A stretch of 64,000 nucleotides of DNA from assembly GCF_018613755.1 (NCBI RefSeq), contig NZ_JAGGPP010000008.1, forward strand, positions 1-64,000, in the 5' to 3' direction. Below the pieces are notes generated by a model, which saw nothing but the letters and a program-made list of their open reading frames with translations, was not told the DNA's origin and made no database searches. Position 1 is the first letter of the stretch. Each line of letters opens with the position of its first letter. Source of the stretch: Arthrobacter sp. ISL-72 (GTDB lineage Bacteria > Actinomycetota > Actinomycetes > Actinomycetales > Micrococcaceae). The translations under genes and the position numbers were made by a program. This document shows, piece by piece, positions 24,559-32,611 of this stretch.

Positions 24559-25194
24559 ATGACCGAAACCGCGAGGACCGTCACGGTCACCGGCTCCGGT
24601 ACCGCCGAAGCAGTACCGGACCTGCTGACGGTTTCCATCGGCGTGGAGTGCCGCCGGGAGGACGTGGGCGCCGCGTATTCCGCTGCCGGCAGGGCGGCCG
24701 CGGGAATCTCGGCGGTACTGCGCGAGCACGGCGTGGCTGACCAGGACATCAGCACGGCGGGCCTGAACGTCCGCGCCGATGTGGTGTGGAAGGAAGGCGA
24801 GGGCCAAACCGTGGCGGGCTACGTGGCATCGAGCGTCCTTGCCGTGCGGCTGCGGGATGTTGCCGGTTCCTCGGGCATCATCGCCGGCGCCGTGGCGGCC
24901 GGTGGCAATGACGTCAGGTTGAACGGGCTCGACCTTGGTTTTGCGGACCCGGCCGCGGTGGCCGCCCAGGCACGCAAGGCCGCTTGGCAGGATGCCCTTG
25001 ACACTGCCCGGCAGTTCGCAGCGCTAGCCGGCATGGAGCTGGGCCCCGTCGTCTCAGTGACGCAGCAGCCCGGCCCCCAGCCCCCGATTCCGATGGCAAA
25101 AATGCAACGTGCGATGGCCACGGACTCCGTGGGGATTGAGGTGGGGCAGTCGAGTGTGTCTGCCACGGTGGGTGTTGTGTGGGAGCTGCGGTAA
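24559..25194 (+). CDS. SIMPL domain-containing protein (DUF541)
   Basis: A 211-aa protein with the family start TVTVTGSGTAEAVPDLLTVSIGVE and the TAGLNVR and YVASSVLAVRLRD segments typical of SIMPL/DUF541 proteins. Many of these are exported oligomeric proteins of unclear role. No signal peptide is visible, so this one appears cytoplasmic. I chose ATG 24559 because GAGG lies 6 nt upstream and homology begins there. The frame is open far upstream (24181), but that part overlaps the preceding gene. Partner of the HExxH gene by position. Confidence 0.85.
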   Translation: MTETARTVTVTGSGTAEAVPDLLTVSIGVECRREDVGAAYSAAGRAAAGISAVLREHGVADQDISTAGLNVRADVVWKEGEGQTVAGYVASSVLAVRLRDVAGSSGIIAGAVAAGGNDVRLNGLDLGFADPAAVAAQARKAAWQDALDTARQFAALAGMELGPVVSVTQQPGPQPPIPMAKMQRAMATDSVGIEVGQSSVSATVGVVWELR

Positions 25195-25200
25195 AGCCGG

Positions 25201-25890
25201 CTAGTGCACGCTCCCCGCGGCGAGCCTGATGTCCGCCGTGGTGGCCAGGGCGGTACGGACGACGACGGCGAGCGCCTCCGCCATGACGGCGGCAGGCAGT
25301 GACGGGGTACCGCTGCCTTTGGGCACTTGTTGCGTCTCGTAAGGGACGTGGATGAAGCCGCCCCGCGTTGCGGGCGTGGCGATTGCTTCCGAATCACTGT
25401 TAGCCGACCCGCTTTGCTCTTGCGCGGTGTTTATCGCGTGCATGAGGGCGTAAAAGACGTGGTTGCAGACGTACGTACCGGCGCTTTGCGAGACTTCCGC
25501 GGGTATCCCCGCGGAACGCAACGCCGCGAGCGAAGCTTTCACCGGCAATGAGCTGAAATAGGCTGCCGGTCCGCCGGGGATGACTTCTTCGTCCACGGGA
25601 CGGTTTCCGGCGTTGTCCGGAATGCGGGCGTCGTCGCAGTTTATGGCGACGCGTTCCAGGGAGATGCGCGGCCGCCCGCCTGCCTGCCCGACACAGATCA
25701 CAAGCTCCGGCTTGTGGTGCTGCAGTGCCTCCCGCAGCACCACAACGGATTGTCCGAACACGCACGGCAACTCAACGGCGGCGGCAGCGTGGCCGTCCGC
25801 GCGCAGGGTTGCAGAGGCGGCTTCCGCTGCAACCCACGACGGGTTGATTGTTTCGCCGCCAAACGGTTCAAATCCGGTGAGCAGAATCAT
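25201..25890 (-). CDS. pcp: Pyroglutamyl-peptidase I
   Basis: Cytoplasmic cysteine peptidase (family C15) that removes N-terminal pyroglutamate from peptides. The 229-aa protein begins with the family signature LLTGFEPFGG. It shows the catalytic Glu in RISLERVAINCDD, the catalytic Cys in GTYVCNHVFYAL near residue 144 and the His in GGFIHVPY. Length matches the family. It converges on the SIMPL gene with 6 bp between stops, and is divergent from the radical SAM gene, sharing an about 100-bp intergenic region that contains a LexA-type site nearer to the latter. Confidence 0.94.
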   Translation of the reverse strand: MILLTGFEPFGGETINPSWVAAEAASATLRADGHAAAAVELPCVFGQSVVVLREALQHHKPELVICVGQAGGRPRISLERVAINCDDARIPDNAGNRPVDEEVIPGGPAAYFSSLPVKASLAALRSAGIPAEVSQSAGTYVCNHVFYALMHAINTAQEQSGSANSDSEAIATPATRGGFIHVPYETQQVPKGSGTPSLPAAVMAEALAVVVRTALATTADIRLAAGSVH

Positions 25891-25953
25891 GGCCCCAGCG
25901 TAACAACCGGAGGTTCAGGCCCTGGCGGCAATCATGGCCCGGCAGAAAGCCCC

Positions 25954-25982
25954 TTGACATTGATTAGAACATACCTTCGAAT
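25954..25982 (+). promoter_or_regulatory. SOS-type promoter with LexA box before the radical SAM gene
   Basis: A perfect -35 TTGACA (25954-25959), a 17-bp spacer and a -10 TCGAAT (25977-25982) overlap a LexA-like core GAACATACCTTC at 25967-25978. Read on the minus strand, TTCGAAGGTATGTTC differs at two positions from the TTCGAATATNTGTTC shared by recA, lexA and the DUF222 promoter in this window. The ATG at 25990 lies 7 nt after the -10, so the message should be leaderless and LexA would cover the promoter. Confidence 0.65.
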
Positions 25983-25989
25983 AGAACCC

Positions 25990-27192
25990 ATGAGATGGGA
26001 CGCACAAGCACTCCAGCCGGCACGGGCAGACAGCAGCCCTGGCAGCGCACCGGCGGCCGCCCCGGCCGTTCAGGCATTGCTGCCGCTGGCCGGGCTCGTG
26101 CGTTCCGTTTCGACCCCCGAGTTTGCCGGCGTCACTTTCCATGAGGTCACCGCCAAGTCAGTGCTCAACAAAGTGCCGGCCGGTTCGCGCATGCCTTTTG
26201 AATGGACCATCAACCCCTACCGCGGCTGCAGCCATGCCTGCGTCTACTGCTTCGCCCGCAAAAGCCACACCTACCTGGACTTCGACCCAGGCCTGGACTT
26301 TGACAGCCAGGTGGTGGTCAAGATCAATGCCGCCGAGGTCCTGCGCAAGGAACTGGCGAAGCCGTCCTGGGGCCATCACCATGTGGCGCTGGGCACGAAC
26401 ACCGATCCGTACCAGCGTGCCGAGGGCCGGTACCAGCTCATGCCCGGCATCATCCGCGCGCTGGCCGACTCGGGAACTCCCCTGTCCATCCTCACGAAGG
26501 GGACCCTGCTGGCCAGGGACATTCCGCTGCTCAAGCACGCGGCAGCCCAGGTACCCGTTGGAATCGGGATATCACTGGCAATGACCGACGAACACCTGTC
26601 CGAGGCGATCGAGCCGGGCACTCCCGGTCCTAGGGCGCGGCTCAAGCTCATCTCGAGGTTGCGGGAAGCCGGCCTGCCATGCGGAGTCATGGCCATGCCC
26701 ATCCTGCCGTGGCTCTCCGACAGCGACGAAGCCCTGGACGCACTGTTCGGCTCACTGGCTGCGGCCGGTGCCACCGGGGTTACTGCGGGAGCCCTCTACC
26801 TGAAGCCCGGAACGCGCGAATGGTTCATGCAGTGGATTGCCGCCCGCCACCCCGAACTCGCCGGCCGCTACCGCCGGCTGTACGGCACCGGCTCCTATGC
26901 GCCCAAGGAGTACCGTCAGTGGCTGGCGGGGCGGATCCGCTGCTTCAAGGCCCGGCACGGCTTCACGGGTTCGCACGGCTTCAGCCACCGCGACCTGGCT
27001 AACGACCCCCGGGAAGAAGAAGCCCAGTATCCGGCGGGCAGCATTCCGGAACCAGGAGCTCGCCCCGCCGGAGGCCAAAAGCAGCACCGTGGCCCGGGCG
27101 GGGCCGGGACCGCCGGCGCCAGAACTGAGGGCACCGGCGGGAGTGCCGGCGGCAATACAACGAAGGACCCCGCACAGCCAACGCTCTTCTAG
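25990..27192 (+). CDS. Rv2578c-family radical SAM protein
   Basis: A 400-aa radical SAM enzyme related to Rv2578c of M. tuberculosis and to spore-photoproduct-lyase-like proteins. The iron-sulfur motif C80-x3-C84-x2-C87 (GCSHACVYC) follows an NPYRGC start, and GTNTDPYQ, SILTKG and GVMAMPILP segments fit the TIM barrel. The C-terminal about 65 residues are Gly/Ala-rich low complexity. The true substrate is unknown. A role in repairing or processing damaged DNA is suggested only by the LexA-type promoter; from memory, Rv2578c is itself listed among mycobacterial LexA targets. The frame extending upstream to 25714 is ruled out by the promoter position. Confidence 0.87.
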   Translation: MRWDAQALQPARADSSPGSAPAAAPAVQALLPLAGLVRSVSTPEFAGVTFHEVTAKSVLNKVPAGSRMPFEWTINPYRGCSHACVYCFARKSHTYLDFDPGLDFDSQVVVKINAAEVLRKELAKPSWGHHHVALGTNTDPYQRAEGRYQLMPGIIRALADSGTPLSILTKGTLLARDIPLLKHAAAQVPVGIGISLAMTDEHLSEAIEPGTPGPRARLKLISRLREAGLPCGVMAMPILPWLSDSDEALDALFGSLAAAGATGVTAGALYLKPGTREWFMQWIAARHPELAGRYRRLYGTGSYAPKEYRQWLAGRIRCFKARHGFTGSHGFSHRDLANDPREEEAQYPAGSIPEPGARPAGGQKQHRGPGGAGTAGARTEGTGGSAGGNTTKDPAQPTLF

Positions 27193-27250
27193 CCAGTTGT
27201 GCGCTGAGCACCGATGCTTAAGCGGCGCCAGCTCCGGCTGTGCCGCAGGC

Positions 27251-27340
27251 AGGAGCGGAGCAGACAGGGGCCGGGCCGACAGGAGCGGAGCAGGCAGGGG
27301 CCGGGCCGACAGGAGCGGAGCAGGCAGGGGCCGGGCGGCC
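27251..27340. repeat. Three tandem copies of a 30-bp GC-rich unit
   Basis: The unit AGGAGCGGAGCAGRCAGGGG plus CCGGGCCGAC occurs at 27251-27280, 27281-27310 and 27311-27340. Copies 1 and 2 differ by one base, and copy 3 differs in its last bases. The array lies between the stops of two convergent genes (radical SAM and mutT). The 30-bp period would be in frame if translated (10 codons), but no credible gene covers it. Confidence 0.9.
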
Positions 27341-27357
27341 AGGCACGTCCGGCATGC

Positions 27358-27810
27358 TCACGTTTCCAGTGAGACGCGCCCCGAACCGGCAACGGCAGCG
27401 AGCAGGGCCCGGACTATCGGGAAGTCCGCAGGTATCCACGGAAGAGTGAGGGCTTCGTCACTTCCCAACAGGTCCAGCCAGCGCAGTTCATCGTGGTCTT
27501 CCAGGGGACGGGGTTCGCCGTCGGCAATTTCGACAAACCATACGCGCATGGAGGCCCTGGCATTCAGCGGCCATCCGGCTGCGGTTTCCGCCGGCAGTTC
27601 GGCGCCCAGCCGTACGTTAATGCCGAGTTCTTCGCGGAGTTCGCGGTGCAGGGCATCTTCCGCTGACTCCAGGGGCTCCACTTTCCCGCCCGGGAATTCC
27701 CACATCCCGGCGAACTGGGGCGGCGCAGTGCGGCGAGCCACCAGCAGCCGGGCAGGGGCACTCAGCGAATCCACAACAGCTCCGCCAACAACATTGATGA
27801 GTCCAGTCAC
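27358..27810 (-). CDS. mutT: (Deoxy)nucleoside triphosphate pyrophosphohydrolase, MutT-like Nudix hydrolase
   Basis: A 150-aa Nudix protein of the small MutT type that hydrolyses oxidised nucleotides such as 8-oxo-dGTP, or other NTPs. The Nudix box G-x5-E-x7-R-E-x2-E-E-x-G is intact at residues 41-63, following the FAGMWEFPGG segment characteristic of MutT. Actinobacteria carry several paralogues, so the exact substrate is uncertain. It converges on the radical SAM gene across the 30-bp tandem repeat and is divergent from an MFS gene. Confidence 0.88.
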   Translation of the reverse strand: MTGLINVVGGAVVDSLSAPARLLVARRTAPPQFAGMWEFPGGKVEPLESAEDALHRELREELGINVRLGAELPAETAAGWPLNARASMRVWFVEIADGEPRPLEDHDELRWLDLLGSDEALTLPWIPADFPIVRALLAAVAGSGRVSLET

Positions 27811-27981
27811 CGCAACAGTCTATGGGGGACAATGGTTGAGGCCGCTCCCGCCGGCACCCCTGGCGCCGCGACAGCAGACACCGGCACATCAGGACCCTCA
27901 GCCAGCAGCTCACCGGAATACCGGCCGCTCCCCCTACGTTGCAGTAATCAGATTTATACGGAACTTTCGAAAAGCAGGCCC

Positions 27982-29193
27982 ATGACTTCCACGCCCACCC
28001 TCACCCCTACCAAACCTAAGGCGGGAACCCAGCACCTGGCCTTGGCCATCGTGTCCCTTGCGATGGGCGGTTTCGGCATCGGCGTCACCGAGTTCGCCAT
28101 GATGGGCTTGCTCAAGGAGGTGGAACAGGGCCTGGGCATCGGCACTCCGGAGGCGGGCCACCTGATCTCCGCCTATGCACTCGGCGTGGTTATCGGGGCG
28201 CCGCTCCTGGCCGCCGTCGGCGCCAAGCTTCCACGCAAGCATCTTGCCCTGGGGCTGATGCTGTTCTTCAGCCTGGCCAACCTCACGTCCTTCATCGCGC
28301 CGGATTACGGCACCATGCTCCTGTCCAGGTTCGCGGCCGGGCTGCCCCACGGAGCTTTCTTCGGTGTGGCAGCCGTGATCGCGGCTTCGCTGGTGGCCCC
28401 GACCAAACGGGGCTGGGCCATCTCCATGGTGATGGCCGGACTGACGATCTCGAACGTGATCGGGGTTCCGTTTGCCACCTGGCTGGGCCAGGCTTTTGGC
28501 TGGCGCCTGCTGTTTGTGCTCGTCGGCCTGATCGGGCTGGTGACGCTGGCGATGCTCTGGAAGTTCGTCCCGTTCCAGGAAGCGCACCCGGACGCCAGCA
28601 TCCGCCGGGAGCTCGGCGCCTTGAAGCGGCTGCAGGTCTGGCTTGCCATCCTCATCGGCATCGTCGGTTTTGGCGGATTCTTCGCCACGTACACGTACAT
28701 CGCGCACACCATGACTTCCGTGGCAGGCATCCCTCCGGCCTTCCTCCCGTTGGTGGTGGCCCTCTACGGCCTGGGCATGGTGGCCGGAAACATCGTCGGC
28801 GGCCGGATTGCCGACAAGTCGGTGATGGGGACCATCTACCTTGTCCTGCCAGGAATCGCCGTGGCCCTGGTGGTCTATGCGGTGGCCGTGCACTGGCCCT
28901 GGTCGGCCTTCGTTATGGTGTTCGTTGTCGGCGGCGCGGGCTCGCTGCTGGTGCCGGCCCTGCAGACGCGGCTGCTGGATGCCTCCCCCGATGCCCCGTC
29001 CCTTGCTTCCTCGCTCAACCACGCAGCCCTGAACGTGGCAAACGCCCTGGGCGCCTTCCTGGGCGGGCTGGTCATAGCCTGGGGCTGGGGTTATGTTGCG
29101 CCCGCGCTGGTCGGTGCAGTCCTCGCAATTCTGGGCCTGGGCGTTGCCGTCATCAGCGGCCTGATGGAACGCAAAAGGCCGCTGGTTTCCTAG
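27982..29193 (+). CDS. MFS transporter (DHA1/AraJ-like)
   Basis: A 403-aa major facilitator with about 12 hydrophobic segments and the MFS loop 2-3 signature region (GAKLPRKHLALGLML). The overall layout resembles AraJ/YdhP-type drug or sugar efflux pumps (drug:H+ antiporter-1 group). The substrate is unknown. I start at ATG 27982 (MTSTPTLTPTKPK), since the frame upstream from 27832 is low complexity and lacks a ribosome-binding site. It stands alone. Confidence 0.87.
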   Translation: MTSTPTLTPTKPKAGTQHLALAIVSLAMGGFGIGVTEFAMMGLLKEVEQGLGIGTPEAGHLISAYALGVVIGAPLLAAVGAKLPRKHLALGLMLFFSLANLTSFIAPDYGTMLLSRFAAGLPHGAFFGVAAVIAASLVAPTKRGWAISMVMAGLTISNVIGVPFATWLGQAFGWRLLFVLVGLIGLVTLAMLWKFVPFQEAHPDASIRRELGALKRLQVWLAILIGIVGFGGFFATYTYIAHTMTSVAGIPPAFLPLVVALYGLGMVAGNIVGGRIADKSVMGTIYLVLPGIAVALVVYAVAVHWPWSAFVMVFVVGGAGSLLVPALQTRLLDASPDAPSLASSLNHAALNVANALGAFLGGLVIAWGWGYVAPALVGAVLAILGLGVAVISGLMERKRPLVS

Positions 29194-29256
29194 CCTGCGT
29201 CACACAGGTTTCGGTCCAGCGGCCGTTCAGGGGCCGGGCGGGCCCTGAGCCGGGGA

Positions 29257-30174
29257 TCAGACGTGCGCGCGCTCCACGTCCGGTTCCAGGTAGATGACCC
29301 GCGCAATGGGTACAGCTTCGCGGATCCGGCTTTCGGCGTCGTCGATCGCCGTGGCGATCTGGGCACCCGTGGCGGCGGGGCCGACGCTGATCTTGGCGGC
29401 CACCAGCAGCTCTTCCGGGCCAAGGTGCAGGGTCTTCAGGTGGATGATTTTGGTTCCGTCGGCCTCCAGCGCAGTGCTGATCCGGTCAACGTCCGCCTTG
29501 GTAGCGGATTCACCAAGCAGCAGCGATTTGGTCTCCATGGCAAGCACGATGGCGATGGCCACCAGCAGGAAGCCGATCATCGCCGTGCCGAGCGCATCCC
29601 AGGTGCCGTTGCCGGTTATCAGTGTGAGGCCAACGCCGAACAGTGCGAACACGAGGCCCAGCAGTGCACCGAGGTCCTCCAGCAGGATTACGGGCAGCTC
29701 GGGCTGCTTGGCATTGCGGACGAAGTGCACCCAGCCCTGCTTGCCGCGGATGTGGTTGGACTCGATGATCGCGGTCCGGAACGAGAACGATTCGGCGATG
29801 ATGGCCCCAATCAGCACAGCCAGGGGAACCCACCAGAAGTCGCCTTCGATGGCGTGGGGATGCTGCAGCTTCTCCCACGCCTCGAACAGCGCAAACAGGC
29901 CGCCGACGCTGAACAGCACAATCGAGACGATGAACGCGTAAATGTAGCGCTCGCGTCCGTAGCCAAAGGGGTGTTGCGGGCTCGCGGCACGCTGGGCGCG
30001 CTTGCCGCCCACCAACAAGAGGATCTGGTTGCCGGAGTCAGCGACAGAGTGGATGGCCTCTGCCAGCATGGACGACGACAGGGTCAGGATGAAAGCGACG
30101 AACTTCAGTACAGCGATGGTCAGGTTTGCAGCCAGAGCCGCGACGATCGCCTTGGTACCGCCATTTGCAGCCAA
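29257..30174 (-). CDS. Cation diffusion facilitator (CDF/Slc30-like) transporter
   Basis: A 305-aa protein that exports divalent metal ions (zinc, iron, manganese or cobalt) by proton antiport. It has six membrane segments, an HSVADSGNQ helix with the metal-site His/Asp in helix II, the FGYGRERYIYAF CDF signature in the first loop, and a C-terminal cytoplasmic ferredoxin-like domain (HLGPEELLVAAKISV). It begins with TTG at 30174, preceded by AGAGGTGA. The metal cannot be assigned. It is transcribed alone. Confidence 0.9.
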   Translation of the reverse strand: MAANGGTKAIVAALAANLTIAVLKFVAFILTLSSSMLAEAIHSVADSGNQILLLVGGKRAQRAASPQHPFGYGRERYIYAFIVSIVLFSVGGLFALFEAWEKLQHPHAIEGDFWWVPLAVLIGAIIAESFSFRTAIIESNHIRGKQGWVHFVRNAKQPELPVILLEDLGALLGLVFALFGVGLTLITGNGTWDALGTAMIGFLLVAIAIVLAMETKSLLLGESATKADVDRISTALEADGTKIIHLKTLHLGPEELLVAAKISVGPAATGAQIATAIDDAESRIREAVPIARVIYLEPDVERAHV

Positions 30175-30407
30175 GTGAGCTTCACCTCTTCAGGGATTGC
30201 TGGAAAATTTGCAGGTGCGATCACCGCACAATGTTGATGCCCGCAAGGAATACCGTACCCGCCTGTCGCGGCCTGACGCACCACGCGCCACTGCGGGTGA
30301 CAGCAAAAACACTGGAACTAAGCCTACTGACAACCAAACACACCGTGTGTTAGCTTGAAGCCATAATCGGGACCCGTAGTGAGTTCCGACAAAATGTAGG
30401 AGGAGAC

Positions 30408-30674
30408 ATGGGCTTTCTAGGCTGGATCATTCTCGGACTCATTGTAGGAGCAATCGTCAAGGCAGTCATGCCTGGCACCGTTGGCGGCGGCTGGGTCACC
30501 AGCCTCGTGCTTGGTGTTGTCGGCGCCATCGTCGGCGGCTGGATCGGCGACCTTCTGTTCGGCGGTGGCCGGATGGAATTCTGGAACCTCGGTTCCTGGC
30601 TGCTCGCCATTGTCGGCGGCCTGGTCGTAGCCGGAATCTACGGCTTCGTCACCGGCCGGAACCGGACCACATAA
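30408..30674 (+). CDS. GlsB/YeaQ/YmgE family stress-response membrane protein
   Basis: An 88-aa Gly-rich protein with three membrane segments and the family pattern GFLGWIILGLIVGAIVKAVM, GGGWVTSLVLGVVGAIVGGW and a final glycine-rich helix. Formerly called transglycosylase-associated protein; members are induced by general or envelope stress in many actinobacteria, and the molecular function is unknown. AGGAGG lies 6-11 nt before the ATG, a strong site that suggests abundant expression. It is followed by a strong terminator. Confidence 0.92.
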   Translation: MGFLGWIILGLIVGAIVKAVMPGTVGGGWVTSLVLGVVGAIVGGWIGDLLFGGGRMEFWNLGSWLLAIVGGLVVAGIYGFVTGRNRTT

Positions 30675-30727
30675 CTACACTCACCACTGCTTGAGGCACG
30701 CAGGTGCCCACTGGTGAAAATTACGAC

Positions 30728-30758
30728 GGCGGGGGCCCACCTTAGGTGGGCCCCCGCC
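30728..30758. terminator. Bidirectional terminator between glsB-like gene and the SpoU methyltransferase gene
   Basis: A perfect 14-bp stem (30728-30741, 30745-30758) with a TTA loop lies between convergent genes, 54 bp after the GlsB-family stop and 24 bp after the methyltransferase stop on the other strand. Confidence 0.8.
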
Positions 30759-30782
30759 CTGCGTTTCCGGCCGGCAAGCCCG

Positions 30783-31679
30783 TCAGGCCCGTTTCTGGGA
30801 CCGTGCACTTGCGTAGAGGCACACCGTTGCGGCGGTGCCGACGTTCAGGCTTTCCGCAGCCCCGTAGACAGGAACGGCCACGCGGTGGTCCGCCAGGGAG
30901 AGCTCGGCGTCGGTCAGGCCCTGGGCCTCGTTGCCGAACAGCCAAGCGGTGGGCTGCTCAAGGGCATAGACGGAGGCGGTGCCGGATATACCGAGCCTTC
31001 GGGCCGCGTTTTCGTCCTGCAGTTGGTCCAGGTCCAGCTGCCCGTATCCGTCCGCAGCCAGGATGCCGATGCCGCGTTCCCGGCAGGCGGCGGCCAGTCC
31101 AACCAGGTCGGCTCCGAGGACCACCGGAAGATGGAACAGGGATCCGGCCGTTGAGCGGACAGCCTTGGGATTGTAGATATCAACGCTGGACGAGGTCAGG
31201 ACCACGGCGTCTGCACCGGCGGCGTCGGCCGCCCGCAGGACGGTGCCCGCATTGCCCGGGTCCCGCACCTGGCACAGCACTGCGATGAGCCGGGGACCGG
31301 CGTCGAGCACGGCCTCAAGGTCCACGTCCACGAAAGCGCAGACGGCGATGATGCCCTGGGGATTGACGGTGTCCGCCATGGCGGACAGTACCTCGTCGGT
31401 GGCAAGCCGGGCGTTGACACCGGCAGCCAACTCCTCGAATTCCGGATGGCGATCCAGGCAGGCCTCGCTGGCGAAGACGTCGTGGACCAGCCCGGGCTCC
31501 CCCGCAGCAATCCTTTTGCGGTGGAGCACCAGGGCCTCACGGACAGCCTGCGGCCCTTCGGCCAGGAACTGCCCGCGCTTTAAACGGGCCGGGCGCCCTG
31601 CAAGCTTGGCCACGTCCCTCACCCGATCAGCTCGGGGGTTGGAGAGTGGAAAGTCTTGCGGGCGCCCGGTTTCGTTCAT
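30783..31679 (-). CDS. TrmH/SpoU-family RNA 2'-O-methyltransferase
   Basis: A 298-aa SPOUT enzyme that methylates the 2'-OH of a nucleotide in rRNA or tRNA using SAM. The N-terminal substrate-binding domain (RLKRGQFLAEGPQAV) is followed by the knotted catalytic domain with motif 1 QVRDPGNAGTVLRAADAAG, motif 2 LFGNEAQGL and motif 3 VPVYGAAESLNVGTAATV. It resembles 23S rRNA enzymes such as RlmB and TsnR, but the target base cannot be assigned. It lies 47 bp downstream of rplT on the same strand and may read through from the infC operon. Confidence 0.93.
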   Translation of the reverse strand: MNETGRPQDFPLSNPRADRVRDVAKLAGRPARLKRGQFLAEGPQAVREALVLHRKRIAAGEPGLVHDVFASEACLDRHPEFEELAAGVNARLATDEVLSAMADTVNPQGIIAVCAFVDVDLEAVLDAGPRLIAVLCQVRDPGNAGTVLRAADAAGADAVVLTSSSVDIYNPKAVRSTAGSLFHLPVVLGADLVGLAAACRERGIGILAADGYGQLDLDQLQDENAARRLGISGTASVYALEQPTAWLFGNEAQGLTDAELSLADHRVAVPVYGAAESLNVGTAATVCLYASARSQKRA

Positions 31680-31726
31680 ATAAGAACTTTAGTGGCTATT
31701 GCCGCCGGTCCTTGAACGCGGGGATG

Positions 31727-32182
31727 CTAGTTGGCAGCGGCTTCGACGGCCGGCTTCTTGGCAGCCTTGGCCTTGGGGGCCTTTGCCGGAGCGGCGTCTG
31801 CTGCGACGGCCGGCGCGGAAGTGTCAGCCGGCAGCGAGTCCTTGGCAACCTGCACCAGTGCTGCGAAGGCGTTGGCGTCAGAGACGGCCAGTTCGGCCAG
31901 CATGCGGCGGTCAACCTCGACCTCAGCGGCCTTGAGGCCCTGGATCAGGCGGTTGTAGGTCAGGCCGTTGGCGCGCGATGCAGCGTTGATGCGCTGGATC
32001 CAGAGACGGCGGAAGTCGCCCTTCTTCTTCTTGCGGTCGCCGTAGCTGTACACAAACGAGTGCAGCAGCTGTTCTTTAGCCTTGCGGTACAGGCGTGAGC
32101 GCTGTCCACGGTAACCTTTTGCGCGTTCGAGGATAACCCGGCGCTTCTTGTGGGCGTTTACCGCCCGCTTCACACGTGCCAC
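31727..32182 (-). CDS. rplT: 50S ribosomal protein L20
   Basis: Early-assembling 23S rRNA-binding ribosomal protein. Residues 1-117 match L20 closely ([36 protein letters not shown]). The 151-aa product is about 30 residues longer than usual because of an Ala/Lys/Pro tail ([14 protein letters not shown]), parallel to the tail on IF-3 in the same operon. Last gene of infC-rpmI-rplT. Confidence 0.98.
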   Translation of the reverse strand: MARVKRAVNAHKKRRVILERAKGYRGQRSRLYRKAKEQLLHSFVYSYGDRKKKKGDFRRLWIQRINAASRANGLTYNRLIQGLKAAEVEVDRRMLAELAVSDANAFAALVQVAKDSLPADTSAPAVAADAAPAKAPKAKAAKKPAVEAAAN

Positions 32183-32300
32183 GTGCGTACTCCTTCAGAA
32201 TTCTGATCCCAAGCGTCTACTGCCGGAACACCGGCTGGCCTGAGAAGCCTTTTTGGTAGTTGACCGCTGCCAGGTGGCAAGCAGTCAGAGAACTTGGAAC

Positions 32301-32495
32301 TTAGATGCCGAGCATCTTCCGGATGACCTTGGCGTCGCCCTTGAAGACGATCTTGTCGCCGGCAAGGCGACGGGTCAGCCGGGAGGACTTGTGCTCGAGG
32401 TAGTGGCGGCGGTTGGCCTGCTGGCGGCGCAGCTTGCCGCTGCCGGTCAGCTTGAAGCGCTTCTTAGCACCACTGTGGGTCTTCATCTTCGGCAT
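32301..32495 (-). CDS. rpmI: 50S ribosomal protein L35
   Basis: Small basic ribosomal protein of 64 aa with the family start [21 protein letters not shown] and a conserved [16 protein letters not shown]. It lies between infC and rplT in the order conserved across bacteria. The gap to infC contains a strong hairpin without a T-tract. Confidence 0.98.
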   Translation of the reverse strand: MPKMKTHSGAKKRFKLTGSGKLRRQQANRRHYLEHKSSRLTRRLAGDKIVFKGDAKVIRKMLGI

Positions 32496-32577
32496 GGGAA
32501 CCGATCTCCTTACGTATCCGCAGACAAGTCTGCAGTCTTTCGTGCAGCCACCCCTGCGGGCGGCGTGCTGGTTGCTT

Positions 32578-32605
32578 GCTGCGCGAAGCCGATACTTCGC
32601 GCAGC
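32578..32605 (-). promoter_or_regulatory. Hairpin between infC and rpmI
   Basis: A perfect 11-bp stem GCTGCGCGAAG/CTTCGCGCAGC with a 6-nt loop lies 6 bp past the infC stop. No T-tract follows on the coding strand. It could be an RNA-processing or stabilising element that sets different levels of IF-3 and the two ribosomal proteins. Confidence 0.5.
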
Positions 32606-32611
32606 TTTGAA

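Noticed and set aside
27251..27340. Tandem 30-bp repeats considered as a CRISPR array
   Set aside because: Units are directly adjacent with no spacers, and no cas gene is nearby.
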